Assembly: GCF_035920345.1 (NCBI RefSeq)
Contig: NZ_CP109149.1
Span: 9,610,001 to 9,674,000, forward strand
Reading direction: 5' to 3'
DNA: 64,000 nucleotides
Source of the DNA: Nocardia vinacea
Lineage (GTDB): Bacteria; Actinomycetota; Actinomycetes; Mycobacteriales; Mycobacteriaceae
Position numbers and translations under genes: made by a program
Shown here: in pieces, positions 42,952-51,526 of the stretch
Layout: each line of letters starts with the position of its first letter
Position numbering within the stretch: position 1 is the first letter of the stretch
The notes under the pieces: generated by a model
Database searches by the model: none
What the model was told of the DNA's origin: nothing
The model's input: the letters and a program-made list of their open reading frames with translations, nothing else

Positions 42952-43839
42952 TCAGGGACGCAGCACCGACACCAGGAACTCGGTCTGGTCGTATACCGTC
43001 TGCTCGAAGACATCGTCGAAGTAGACATCGAAATGCCCTACTGGATAACGCTTTACGATCGCGTGCTTGGTGCGTTCGGCCGCGCGCAGTGTCGGCTTCG
43101 GCGGTGCGATGGTGTCGTTGTCGGCGACTGCGTAGAAGACCGGCATCTTCAATGCCTTGGCCCGGCGGCCGGGTGAATCGAACAGTGTCGAGAATGCCAC
43201 GCGGGCAGCGACTTTCGGTTCGTAGGTCTCGCTCTCGTCGGCTAGCCTGCCGTAACCCTCCGGCGCATCCGGCGCGCTCATCAGCGCCGCCGAACGCTTG
43301 CGGCCGGCCAACCGGACGCGAACGGGCTTGCGCCGGATCGAACCTACGAGCAGATCAGTAGCCGCGATGGTGGCCACCTTGGTCAGGCTGGTCGGCCCCT
43401 TCGCCAGTGCCGAGGCCCAGCCGCTGGTGAACGGTACCTGGGCGACGACGGCCGCGATGTAGTCGTCGTCCGGCGCGACCGACAGCACATGGCCGCCGCC
43501 GAAAGAGGTGCCCCACAGCGCGATTCGGGTCGCATCGAAGCCACGCAGCGTGCGCGCGTAGGCGATGGCCGAGCGCCAGTCCTCGCGTTGCCGAGCGATA
43601 TGTAGGAGCTGACGCGGCGCACCCTGACTGGCCCCGAAATGCCGGTAATCGAATACCAGCACACCCATCCCGGCAGCGGCGAAACGCCGTGCGTACCTAT
43701 CCAGACCCATCTCCCGGTTGGCGCCGAGTCCGTGCCCCATCACAACAAGTGGGCGGGGCTTGGGGATGCCAGCGGGGGGATACAGCCAGGCAGCGCACTG
43801 CTCGCTACCCGAGGGAAAACTGACCTCGACACGTTCCAT
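42952..43839 (-). CDS. Alpha/beta hydrolase
   Basis: A 295-aa cytoplasmic hydrolase, related to the serine-hydrolase/dienelactone-like group. The nucleophile is Ser112 in WGTSFGGGH, the acid is probably in AVADNDTIAP and the His in PVGHFDVYF; the oxyanion region is VVMGHGLGANR. It looks monocistronic. TACGGT eight nt before the ATG overlaps GAGGTG, so either a leaderless start or a weak ribosome site may serve. Substrate unknown. It is divergent from rnpB, about 100 bp apart. Confidence 0.87.
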   Translation of the reverse strand: MERVEVSFPSGSEQCAAWLYPPAGIPKPRPLVVMGHGLGANREMGLDRYARRFAAAGMGVLVFDYRHFGASQGAPRQLLHIARQREDWRSAIAYARTLRGFDATRIALWGTSFGGGHVLSVAPDDDYIAAVVAQVPFTSGWASALAKGPTSLTKVATIAATDLLVGSIRRKPVRVRLAGRKRSAALMSAPDAPEGYGRLADESETYEPKVAARVAFSTLFDSPGRRAKALKMPVFYAVADNDTIAPPKPTLRAAERTKHAIVKRYPVGHFDVYFDDVFEQTVYDQTEFLVSVLRP

Positions 43840-43902
43840 GGCACCTCACCGTACTGTTTCGGTCCGAACTACTACCCCCCGACCGGTCACAGGTCAGGCC
43901 AG

Positions 43903-43924
43903 TGATCAAGGTACCCCTTGATCA
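43903..43924. repeat. Perfect 9-bp inverted repeat in front of rnpB
   Basis: TGATCAAGG (43903-43911) pairs with CCTTGATCA (43916-43924) across TACC. It spans the expected -35 region of the rnpB promoter and lies between divergent genes, so it may be a protein-binding site; it is not followed by T residues. Confidence 0.55.
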
Positions 43925-43927
43925 AAG

Positions 43928-43933
43928 TAGGCT
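43928..43933 (+). promoter_or_regulatory. -10 box of the rnpB promoter
   Basis: TAGGCT lies 8 nt before the first base of the P1 helix at 43942. Confidence 0.55.
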
Positions 43934-43941
43934 GAACGCTG

Positions 43942-44363
<422 letters not shown>

Positions 44364-44452
44364 CCTGCAATCCGGTGCTCGCCGGTGCATGATGGAAGTG
44401 GACCGCTGAGCCGGAATTCGGTGCGGTCAAGCACTTCGCACGGGGTGTACCC

Positions 44453-45346
44453 ATGGATATTCTTGCCGTTATCGGGGCGATTTTCGGGGTGGGGGCGATC
44501 GCGGGCGGGATAGTCACCGCGATGAGCGCGCGCATTGTCACCCAATACGAGAAGGGGCTGGTGTTCCGGTTCGGCCGGGTGGTCGGAACCCGAGATCCCG
44601 GACTGCGCATGCTGATTCCATTCGTCGACCGGATGCGCAAGGTCTCCACGCAGATCGTCACCATGCCGGTGCCCGCGCAGGACGGCATCACCCGTGACAA
44701 CGTGACCGTGCGCGTCGACGCCGTGGTCTATTTCCGGGTGATCGATCCGGTCTGCGCGGTGGTGGAGGTACAGAACTATCTTTTCGCGGTAGGGCAGGTG
44801 GCGCAGACATCCTTGCGTTCGATTATCGGAAAGAGTGACCTGGATAGCCTGTTGTCCAATCGTGAGGAGCTGAACAAGGGGCTGGAGATCATGATCGATA
44901 GCCCGGCACTCGGCTGGGGAATCCATATCGATCGGGTGGAGATCAAGGATGTATCGATACCGGATGCACTGAAGCGCTCGATGTCGCGGCAGGCCGAGGC
45001 GGAGCGGGAACGGCGGGCGCGGGTGATTTCCGCCGAGGGCGAATTACAGGCGTCGAAGAAGTTGGCCCAGGCGGGTGCGCAAATGTCGGAATCGCCGGCG
45101 GCACTGCAACTACGATTGCTGGAGACCGTGGTTCAGGTTGCGGCGGAAAAGAATTCGACATTGGTGCTGCCGTTTCCGGTGGAGTTACTGCGGTTCCTGG
45201 AACGCGGTACGCCGTCCGGAGCGAGCACCGCCGAACCCACCCCGACCGCACCCGAGCCCACACCGGAGATCACCCCGCCGGAGCCGAAACCGGTACTCGG
45301 TCAGGGCAACACGCCAGCGGCCGAACAAGATGGAATGCGCTCGTAA
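44453..45346 (+). CDS. Slipin / stomatin-like SPFH-domain protein
   Basis: A 297-aa membrane scaffold of the SPFH (band 7) superfamily. A transmembrane helix (about residues 4-24) is followed by the SPFH domain with family segments YEKGLVFRFGRVVGTRDPGL, AVVYFRVIDP and IHIDRVEIKDVSIPDAL, then a helical region (RQAEAERERRARVISAEGEL) and a Pro/Thr/Glu-rich tail of about 50 residues. Such proteins form oligomers in ordered membrane domains. No NfeD-type partner is next to it. A 32-codon ORF for a single-helix peptide follows 119 bp downstream. Confidence 0.9.
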   Translation: MDILAVIGAIFGVGAIAGGIVTAMSARIVTQYEKGLVFRFGRVVGTRDPGLRMLIPFVDRMRKVSTQIVTMPVPAQDGITRDNVTVRVDAVVYFRVIDPVCAVVEVQNYLFAVGQVAQTSLRSIIGKSDLDSLLSNREELNKGLEIMIDSPALGWGIHIDRVEIKDVSIPDALKRSMSRQAEAERERRARVISAEGELQASKKLAQAGAQMSESPAALQLRLLETVVQVAAEKNSTLVLPFPVELLRFLERGTPSGASTAEPTPTAPEPTPEITPPEPKPVLGQGNTPAAEQDGMRS

Positions 45347-45465
45347 CACAACGGGCGTATACCGATACGGGTACGGCTGACCGTTTCGAGCGACCCGCAA
45401 ACAGTCGCTACGGCCGATTGCGCCGTACGACCGCATCGGTAGCACAACGTAAGGAAACCGGGCCG

Positions 45466-45564
45466 ATGTCCATACTGATTCCCGTGATCGCGATCATCAT
45501 CATGATTACCGTGGGGTATGTGTTGAAATACCTGCCCAATTACTTGCCGTGGCTGAAGGATTGA
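45466..45564 (+). CDS. 32-aa single-helix membrane microprotein
   Basis: A short ORF from ATG 45466, with AGGA about 10 nt upstream, encoding MSILIPVIAIIIMITVGYVL then KYLPNYLPWLKD: one hydrophobic helix of about 19 residues and a short amphipathic tail. Its size is far below usual gene-calling limits. It follows the slipin gene on the same strand and could act with it at the membrane (inference). No known family was recognised. Confidence 0.5.
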   Translation: MSILIPVIAIIIMITVGYVLKYLPNYLPWLKD

Positions 45565-45574
45565 CGATTTCAGC

Positions 45575-45955
45575 TCAGCAGAGCATCTTCGCCATCTGAT
45601 AGATGGCCTGGGCCTCTTCCTTGGAGGCCTGGGAGGCGCCCTTCGTGCGCTTGATGACGTTCTGGACGACGTCGTCCTCGTTTTTGCCGCCCTTGATGTC
45701 CTTGCAGGTCTCGACCAGGATGTCGCGGATTTTGACGTCGTCTGCGCCCTCGGCGAGCTTGGGGAAAGCGCTGCGGTAGCTGACAACGAACGTCCCCGCC
45801 TTGACGTTGTCCAATGTTTCGCCGCCCGCGGCCTTGGCCGCCGAAGTCGTCGCGGAAGCGGGAGCGGCGGAAGAGCCGTTGTCATCATTGCAACCGGCAA
45901 GGAGCAGGGCGAAGACGGTGGAGCTGGCCGCGATTGCGGCGGTAGTTCTGGTCAC
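45575..45955 (-). CDS. DUF732-like secreted lipoprotein
   Basis: A 126-aa protein with a lipoprotein signal (VFALLLAGC, lipidated Cys22), a Ser/Ala-rich linker and a helical domain closing with two Cys (VETCKDIKGG … MAKMLC). This resembles the DUF732 proteins common in mycobacteria and nocardiae, whose function is unknown. The GTG at 45955 is favoured because TAGCAT lies 8 nt upstream. The longer open frame beyond 45955 is unsupported. It is convergent with the 32-aa ORF. Confidence 0.75.
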   Translation of the reverse strand: MTRTTAAIAASSTVFALLLAGCNDDNGSSAAPASATTSAAKAAGGETLDNVKAGTFVVSYRSAFPKLAEGADDVKIRDILVETCKDIKGGKNEDDVVQNVIKRTKGASQASKEEAQAIYQMAKMLC

Positions 45956-45963
45956 GCAGCGGG

Positions 45964-45969
45964 ATGCTA
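45964..45969 (-). promoter_or_regulatory. -10 box of a leaderless promoter for the DUF732-like lipoprotein gene
   Basis: TAGCAT on the minus strand ends 8 nt before the GTG at 45955. Confidence 0.45.
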
Positions 45970-45984
45970 GCGGCACTTGGGAAA

Positions 45985-46017
45985 CGTCGCCTCCCGTGTG
46001 GTTAACGGAAGGCGACG
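45985..46017 (-). terminator. Terminator of the 30-aa microprotein gene
   Basis: CGTCGCCT (45985-45992) pairs with 46010-46017. On the minus strand the stem is followed by TTT, placing an intrinsic-type terminator 25 bp after the stop of the ORF at 46042-46134. Confidence 0.5.
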
Positions 46018-46041
46018 AAAACCGCATCGTTGACGGTGAGG

Positions 46042-46134
46042 TCAGAGCGGGTTGACCATGAACACCTGAGCCCAATACGCCGCCTGCTCGGGACCGAGCA
46101 GAGGCATCAGGTAATCGAAAAGAATCGTTGACAT
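46042..46134 (-). CDS. 30-aa microprotein of unknown function
   Basis: A minus-strand ORF from ATG 46134 encoding MSTILFDYLMPLLGPEQAAY then WAQVFMVNPL. GGGAG precedes the ATG by 9 nt and a hairpin with a T-run follows, which together look like an independent transcription unit. The peptide is hydrophobic and amphipathic rather than a full membrane helix. No family was recognised and the sequence is too short for homology by eye. The plus-strand reading of the region is not coding. Confidence 0.45.
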   Translation of the reverse strand: MSTILFDYLMPLLGPEQAAYWAQVFMVNPL

Positions 46135-46384
46135 CAGTGGATAACTCCCAATTGTCGACGTACGGGTCACTTGCGAATGTGCGGGAAAAGCTCGATCCCG
46201 CCACGCCGGGGAACCCTAGCAGTCGGGGTGTGACCTCGCCGGGCTCGGCGTGTCCGGCATGGCGATTCAGTTGGAGCTGGCCTAGAACGTGAGCGACGTC
46301 ATAGAGTAGGCGCCGTTGGTAAGACCCGTTGCCGGTCCGCCACGAAACTCACATTCTTCGATCACGGAAGCAGGTCACAACTCT

Positions 46385-46717
46385 ATGCGGATTGTTCGTT
46401 CACTGGTCGCCGGTGCGCTGATCGCCGGGGCCGCATCGGTATTCGCCATGCTGGGCACCGGATCCGCCTCGGCGGTCGCGGTCACCCCGCTGGCGGGTGG
46501 GGTCCAGGTCGACCTCAACCCGGGCGACACCGCCTGGGTGCACCAGAACCACATCGGGCAGGCCATCGCCGGTCTGCCGCATCCGTCGGCGGCGTCGTTC
46601 GGCCAGGCGCTGGACGCCGCGGCGGACGTTTCCACCAGCGTCCCGGGTGGACGGGTGACTTTTACCGTATACGGTCCGCTCAATGAATTGAACGGCACCA
46701 TGTTGGCACTGCAGTAG
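46385..46717 (+). CDS. Small secreted protein, unknown function
   Basis: A 110-aa protein with a Sec signal peptide (MRIVRSLVAGALIAGAASVF … SASA, about residues 1-32). The mature 78 residues have no Cys and no recognised motif (VQVDLNPGDTAWVHQNHIGQ). Such small exported proteins are common in nocardiae. It ends 17 bp before the ribonuclease gene on the same strand. The 250 bp upstream (46135-46384) hold no gene. Confidence 0.7.
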   Translation: MRIVRSLVAGALIAGAASVFAMLGTGSASAVAVTPLAGGVQVDLNPGDTAWVHQNHIGQAIAGLPHPSAASFGQALDAAADVSTSVPGGRVTFTVYGPLNELNGTMLALQ

Positions 46718-46734
46718 AGACCGACTGCGACAGC

Positions 46735-48456
46735 GTGGAACTCCACCAGCGGATCGTGTCGGCGCCGGTCGATTTCGGCGCCATTCGATCCGAATTCGGA
46801 TTGACCTCGGCGTATCCCGCCGAGGCCACCGCGGCGGCCCGCGACGCGATCGACGCGTTCGCGGGCACTCGCGCCGATCGCACAGATATTCCATTCGTCA
46901 CGATCGACCCGCCCGGCGCCATGGATCTGGACCAGGCGGTGCATATCGAACGCACCTCTTCCGGTTTCACCGTCCATTACGCGATCGCCGATGTCGGCGC
47001 CGTAGTAGACCCCGCCGGCCCGCTGGCCCAGGAAGCGGGCGTGCGCGGCCAGACCTTCTATCTCCCCGACAGCACCGTGCCGCTGCACCCGCCGATCCTG
47101 TCGGAGAATTCCGCAAGTCTGCTGCCAGACCAGACCAGGCCGGCCGCCCTCTGGACCATCGAATGCGATGAGAACGCGGAACCGCAGCGATTCTCGGTGA
47201 TCCGGGCCACCGTGCGCTCGCGCGCCCGACTCGACTACGCGAGCGTCCAAGCCGACGCCGACGCGAACCGCCTGCATCCCTCGATCGCAGCCCTGCCGGA
47301 ATTCGGCACGCGGCGCATCGAGGCCGGGCTGGCACGCGGCGCGATCGGGCTGCGTCTGCCCGCCCAGAGCGTCATCCGTGACGACAAGGCCGACGGCCAC
47401 TGGCGTCTGGTGGTGGACCCGCGCACCGCCGCCGACGACTGGAACGAACAGATTTCCCTGCTGACCGGGATGTGTGCGGCACGAATCATGTTGAACGGCA
47501 GTGGATCCGATGGTGCGCCCAGTGTCGGCGAGCGCATTGCATTGCTGCGGACGATGCCGCCGCCCATTGATTCGGCGATCGATTCGATGCGCAGGACCGC
47601 TGCGGCGTTGGGTGTCGACTGGCCTGCGGATCAGTCCGTTGGGAGGATGCTTGCCGGGCTCGATCCGAATGCGCCTGCGACGTTGGTGCTGATGTCCGAG
47701 GCCACCGGGCTGCTGCGTGGTGCGGGATACACGGTGCTCGATGGGGTGGCTGCCGCGGGTGTGGATGGTTCTGAGGCGGCGGGTTCTCGGTCGGCGGGCC
47801 GTGTCATATCTGCGGGTGGTGCGCAGTCGGCGCACGGTGTGCCATCGACTCGCGGTGCGCGGTTGGCGGGTGGTGCGAAGCTGGATGCCGATTCGCGGTC
47901 GGCAGGTGACGCCGAGGCGCCGGGTAGGGCGGGTTCGCCAGGCATCACCGGTGCGGTCGGCGGTAAGGGCGCGCCGGGTGGTCGGCCGACCGGTGCCAAG
48001 CCTGCGAGCACCGCTGGGAGCGCGAACAACCTGCAGCACAGCGCAATCGGCGCACCCTATGCGCACGTCACCGCACCTCTGCGCCGCCTGGCCGATCGTT
48101 TCGCCACCGAGATCTGCCTCGCTCGTTGCTCCGGAACCGAAGTGCCGCAATGGGTCCGCGATGGCCTGGTCCCCACCGCCGAATCGATGAAGCGCAGCGA
48201 CAGCCTCGCGGGCAAGGTGGAACGCGCCTGCATCGACCTCACCGAAGCCACCCTGCTCGCCGAACGCAGCGGCGCAATCTTCGAAGCCGTAGTAGTACGC
48301 GAAGCCAACGGCACCCGCCCCGCCGAGGTCTTCATCGCCGACCCACCGGTAGTCGGCCCCTGCATCGGCGCACCCCCGGAAGGCGCTCAGGTCCGGGTAC
48401 ATCTGGTCGCCGCCGACCCCGCGGCCCGCAAGATCAGCTTCGGCTATCCGGTCTGA
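46735..48456 (+). CDS. RNB-domain exoribonuclease (RNase II/R-like)
   Basis: A 573-aa 3'-5' exoribonuclease of the RNB family. The catalytic acidic block is VTIDPPGAMDLDQAVHIE and the other signatures are HYAIADVGAVVD, RGQTFYLPD, ENSASLLPDQ and HSAIGAPYAHVTAPLRRLAD. It lacks separate cold-shock and S1 domains, as in the short actinobacterial form. Unusually, residues about 338-434 are a low-complexity Gly/Ala/Ser stretch inserted inside the RNB domain, where relatives have only a few residues. The GTG start is 17 bp after the secreted-protein gene. Confidence 0.88.
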   Translation: MELHQRIVSAPVDFGAIRSEFGLTSAYPAEATAAARDAIDAFAGTRADRTDIPFVTIDPPGAMDLDQAVHIERTSSGFTVHYAIADVGAVVDPAGPLAQEAGVRGQTFYLPDSTVPLHPPILSENSASLLPDQTRPAALWTIECDENAEPQRFSVIRATVRSRARLDYASVQADADANRLHPSIAALPEFGTRRIEAGLARGAIGLRLPAQSVIRDDKADGHWRLVVDPRTAADDWNEQISLLTGMCAARIMLNGSGSDGAPSVGERIALLRTMPPPIDSAIDSMRRTAAALGVDWPADQSVGRMLAGLDPNAPATLVLMSEATGLLRGAGYTVLDGVAAAGVDGSEAAGSRSAGRVISAGGAQSAHGVPSTRGARLAGGAKLDADSRSAGDAEAPGRAGSPGITGAVGGKGAPGGRPTGAKPASTAGSANNLQHSAIGAPYAHVTAPLRRLADRFATEICLARCSGTEVPQWVRDGLVPTAESMKRSDSLAGKVERACIDLTEATLLAERSGAIFEAVVVREANGTRPAEVFIADPPVVGPCIGAPPEGAQVRVHLVAADPAARKISFGYPV

Positions 48457-48648
48457 CCCCCGACACCGGGCAACCACCGTTCACACAGAACGGCTCGCTC
48501 ACCGTTCCATCGTCGAAAACAGCTGCCCACGAACCGTCGTCGTATTGCAACCAGCCTGTTGGCCGCTCCGCACCGAGGATGGACAGGGGATCGTCAGCAT
48601 TCATCGGACCCGCCCCGAATCGGGCACCAACCGCTTGGAACTACTACG

Positions 48649-49090
48649 GTGCGTCTGCTCCAAGGTGATCCGTACCCGGATCTGCTCCGAGCTTGCCAGC
48701 GCGAAGCGTTCCATCTCGAGGTCAGAGACTTCTACGGCGTGGCGGTCGAGTCCGAACCGCTGCGGAGGTTCCTCGCTGGGGAGTCTGCCACTGACTACGA
48801 ATGGTTCCGGCCGTGGCGGTCGCTCGTCGAGGCGGCGACAAGTCGAGGCGTAGCGGTTCGCCGGGGCCGGGTTGGTCACCGAACCCCACACCGACTACCA
48901 CCGCTGGTTGCTGACGTTGACACCGCAGAATATCGAGGCGGGGGAAGACATCCGGTACCTGCCACGGTACCTTGCAGGGGAGGTTCAAGCCGAGGACTAC
49001 TGGTTGCTGGATGATGAAAGAGTCGCGTTCCACGCCCGCGATGACGAGGGGCGAGGACTCGGCGTAGAACCGGCGTGCCGGAAAGCCTAG
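48649..49090 (+). pseudogene. DUF6879-family gene broken by a frameshift
   Basis: The first part (MRLLQGDPYPDLLRACQREA … RPWRSLVEAATSRGVAVRR) is in one frame and the continuation (LVTEPHTDYHRWLLTLTPQN … AGEDIRYLPRYLAG … DYWLLDDERVAFHARDDEGR) is in the next. Both halves together match the DUF6879 plan, usually encoded beside small helix-turn-helix regulators of the WhiJ type. One extra G in the GGGG run at 48863-48866 would explain the break. No regulator partner is adjacent. It may be a true pseudogene or a base-call error. Confidence 0.65.
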
Positions 49091-49096
49091 GGGACT

Positions 49097-50023
49097 CTAC
49101 CCAGAAACGAAGGCGGCCGCGGCCGGATACCTGGCCAAAGCTTCGCCCGCGGCGATTTCCTCGGCGTCGGCCAGCAATTCATAGATCGTCGCGTTGACGC
49201 CGGTTGCGTGGGTTTCGGCGGCGCGGGCCAGGATGGCTTCGCGGGATTCGACGGCGTCGCGGTGGTCGCCGAGTACGGTTTGCAGGCGTTTCGCTTCGGT
49301 GCCGAGATCCTTTGCGGCACTGCCGAGTACGTCGGTCGTGCCCTCGCACGAGTAGCGCAGGCGCTTGGCGCCCTTGCGGATATCGTGCAGCAGTTCGACG
49401 CGTTCGGTGGGGGAGACGGCGGGTTCGGCGTAGACCAGCCGCTGTACGCGTTTGCGGTCCTTGCGCAGGATGCGTTCGAAGACCTCGGCGGCGGGCTGTT
49501 TCGACTTGTCGGCATCGAGGGGCGGGTCGGTGCGCCAGGCCGAAAGGCGGTGGCGCAGTGCGTGATAGCGATGGTGATCGAGGGCGTCGAGGATCTCGGC
49601 ATGCGCGGTCCGGTATCGGTCTCGCTCCGCGTCGACCAGTTCGGTGCGCACGTACTCGGTGGTGCCGGGTACATAGCCGCTGCCCGCCGCCTTTGGCGCA
49701 GCTGATTCCGTTGCGAGCCGGGCGAATTCATCCTGCGGTGCGTGTGTGGCCAGCAGTGCCGCGAACCGTTCGGCCCGCACCTCGGCATCGCGCGCCACAC
49801 CGAGCAGGTCGGCCAGCCATTTCAGTTCGTGTTGCATCTCGGCGATCGGCGTGGCCTCGAAGAGCGTGCGGTAGGAGCGCAGCACACTGCGCAGCCTGCG
49901 CGTCGCGACCCGCATCTGGTGTACCGAATCCCAGGCGTCGGCGCGGACATCCGGTTCGGCGGCCAGCAGCCGGTCGACGTCGTCGCGCAGCGCCGCGACG
50001 ATGGCGGTTCCGGCCGTGACCAT
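49097..50023 (-). CDS. CHAD-domain protein
   Basis: A 308-aa all-helical CHAD protein, a family associated with polyphosphate binding. Conserved His/Arg pairs are in SVHQMRVATRRLRSVLRSYR and LLHDIRKGAKRLRYSCE, the two symmetric halves. In M. tuberculosis Rv2226, near panB, the CHAD domain is fused to a CYTH domain; here the CYTH half is missing. The ATG at 50023 lies 2 bp after the stop of the proline iminopeptidase gene, so it is the third gene of that operon. Polyphosphate granule targeting is an inference. Confidence 0.9.
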   Translation of the reverse strand: MVTAGTAIVAALRDDVDRLLAAEPDVRADAWDSVHQMRVATRRLRSVLRSYRTLFEATPIAEMQHELKWLADLLGVARDAEVRAERFAALLATHAPQDEFARLATESAAPKAAGSGYVPGTTEYVRTELVDAERDRYRTAHAEILDALDHHRYHALRHRLSAWRTDPPLDADKSKQPAAEVFERILRKDRKRVQRLVYAEPAVSPTERVELLHDIRKGAKRLRYSCEGTTDVLGSAAKDLGTEAKRLQTVLGDHRDAVESREAILARAAETHATGVNATIYELLADAEEIAAGEALARYPAAAAFVSG

Positions 50024-50025
50024 GA

Positions 50026-50988
50026 TCAGCTCACTTTCGCGAATCCGTCGGTCGCCTCGACGAGATGGTGGGTTATTCCGGGTTCGGCGGCGGCGTGACC
50101 GGCATCGTCCACGATGTGCAGTACCGATCCGGGCCAGGCGCGATGCAGCTCCCAAGCGCTGGTCGCCGGGCAGACGACGTCGTGGCGACCCTGCACGATG
50201 ACGGCCGGGATGTGCGCGATCTTGTCGATATCGCGCAGCAGCTGTCCCTCGTCGAGGAATCCGCCATTGACGAAGTAGTGGTTCTCGATCCTGGCGAAGG
50301 CCAGCGCGAACCGCGGCTGAGCACTCTCCTGCACCCGATCCGGGTGCGGCAGTAGCGAACTCGTCGCGCCCTCCCAGGTGGACCAGGCGATGGCGGCCGC
50401 TTCGGCGACCTGCTCGTCGGGGGAGTGCAGCAGCCGGTGGTACACCTGCACCAGATCGCTGTCGCGCTCGTCCTCCGGAACCGGGGCCAGGAACTTCTCC
50501 CACTCGTCGGGGTAGATGTTGCCCGCGGCGCCGTTGTAGTACCAGTCGATTTCCTTGCGCCGCAACAGGAATATCCCGCGCAGCACCAGTTCGGTGACCC
50601 GATCGGGATGCTGTTGCGCGTAGGCGAGTGCGAGCGTGGATCCCCAGGAGCCGCCGAATACCTGCCAGCGGTCGATGCCGAGACGAATACGCAGAATTTC
50701 GATATCGGCGATCAGATGTGCGGTGGTATTGGTCTCCAGACTCGCCCCGTCCGCGATATGCGGGGTGGACCGTCCGCAGCCGCGCTGATCCAACAGCACG
50801 ATCTTGTAGGCGGCCGGATCGAAGAACTGCCGGTGGAACGGATCGGTACCGCCACCGGGTCCGCCGTGCAGGAACACCACGGGCTTACCGTCCGGATTGC
50901 CGCTGACCTCCCAGTACACGGCTTGGCCCGCGCCGACATCGAGCATGCCGGTTTCGTACGGCTCGATCTCGGGGTACAGGGTTCGCAT
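50026..50988 (-). CDS. pip: Proline iminopeptidase
   Basis: Releases N-terminal proline from peptides. The 320-aa protein has the S33 features: oxyanion loop VFLHGGPGGGTDP, nucleophile in VFGGSWGSTLALAYAQQHPD, acid region around VQGRHDVVCP and His in VDDAGHAAAEPG. The DQRGCGRSTPH block is also typical. Its start overlaps the stop of the upstream lipoprotein gene (TGATG) and the CHAD gene follows 2 bp later, giving a lipoprotein-pip-CHAD operon. Confidence 0.93.
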   Translation of the reverse strand: MRTLYPEIEPYETGMLDVGAGQAVYWEVSGNPDGKPVVFLHGGPGGGTDPFHRQFFDPAAYKIVLLDQRGCGRSTPHIADGASLETNTTAHLIADIEILRIRLGIDRWQVFGGSWGSTLALAYAQQHPDRVTELVLRGIFLLRRKEIDWYYNGAAGNIYPDEWEKFLAPVPEDERDSDLVQVYHRLLHSPDEQVAEAAAIAWSTWEGATSSLLPHPDRVQESAQPRFALAFARIENHYFVNGGFLDEGQLLRDIDKIAHIPAVIVQGRHDVVCPATSAWELHRAWPGSVLHIVDDAGHAAAEPGITHHLVEATDGFAKVS

Positions 50989-51437
50989 CAGAAGGCGATT
51001 CCCGAAGCCAGATCGGGCAGTTCCAGCGCCTCGATCGCCTGCTGGTGCACATCGGCGCAGCTCTTGGTGGTGATCCGGTCGATCATCGCCTTATCGGCGA
51101 GCACATGTCCGTTGATGCCGCCATTGCGCAGCGCCCATTCGTGGACCAGCGCATTGAGCCCGATCTTGCCCAGCGTCGGACCCTGCACCCGCCAATTCGA
51201 CAGCTCCGGGCGAATCATGTCGCACAGCTGGGTGGCCGACGCATCGGAGATCTCCAGGGTCGTCGTCGGTGCGCTGGTGGTCTTGCCCGCGCTGGTGGCC
51301 GTCGCCGATCCGGTGGTGGAGCTCGAGCTGCCGGTGGGCGCCGGGCTCGAGTCGCTCCCGCAGGCGGTGAGTGCCGCGGCGGCGAATAGCCCCGCCACCA
51401 CTAGCGTGCTGCGTGAAATCCAACGGGGTTGCGGCAT
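50988..51437 (-). CDS. Lipoprotein of unknown function
   Basis: A 149-aa lipoprotein (signal ending ALTAC) with a Ser/Thr-rich linker and a helical domain of about 100 residues containing two Cys (TQLCDMIRPEL and TKSCADVHQQAIEAL). The domain pattern is seen in nocardial cell-envelope proteins, but no family was recognised. The start at 51437 has AGAGG 5 nt upstream; in-frame ATGs at 51461 and 51482 are alternatives. It overlaps the pip start by one base. Confidence 0.75.
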   Translation of the reverse strand: MPQPRWISRSTLVVAGLFAAAALTACGSDSSPAPTGSSSSTTGSATATSAGKTTSAPTTTLEISDASATQLCDMIRPELSNWRVQGPTLGKIGLNALVHEWALRNGGINGHVLADKAMIDRITTKSCADVHQQAIEALELPDLASGIAF

Positions 51438-51526
51438 CGGTACCTCTGCTCGTGTCGGCATTGTCGGCTTCGAGTCTGCCATTATTTGCCGCGCCTGGCC
51501 CGCGCGAGTTTGCTGAGCGCCGCCGA

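Noticed and set aside
46375..48477. Minus-strand ORF of 700 aa opposite the ribonuclease
   Set aside because: Arg/Gly/Thr-rich shadow of a gene with well conserved RNB motifs.
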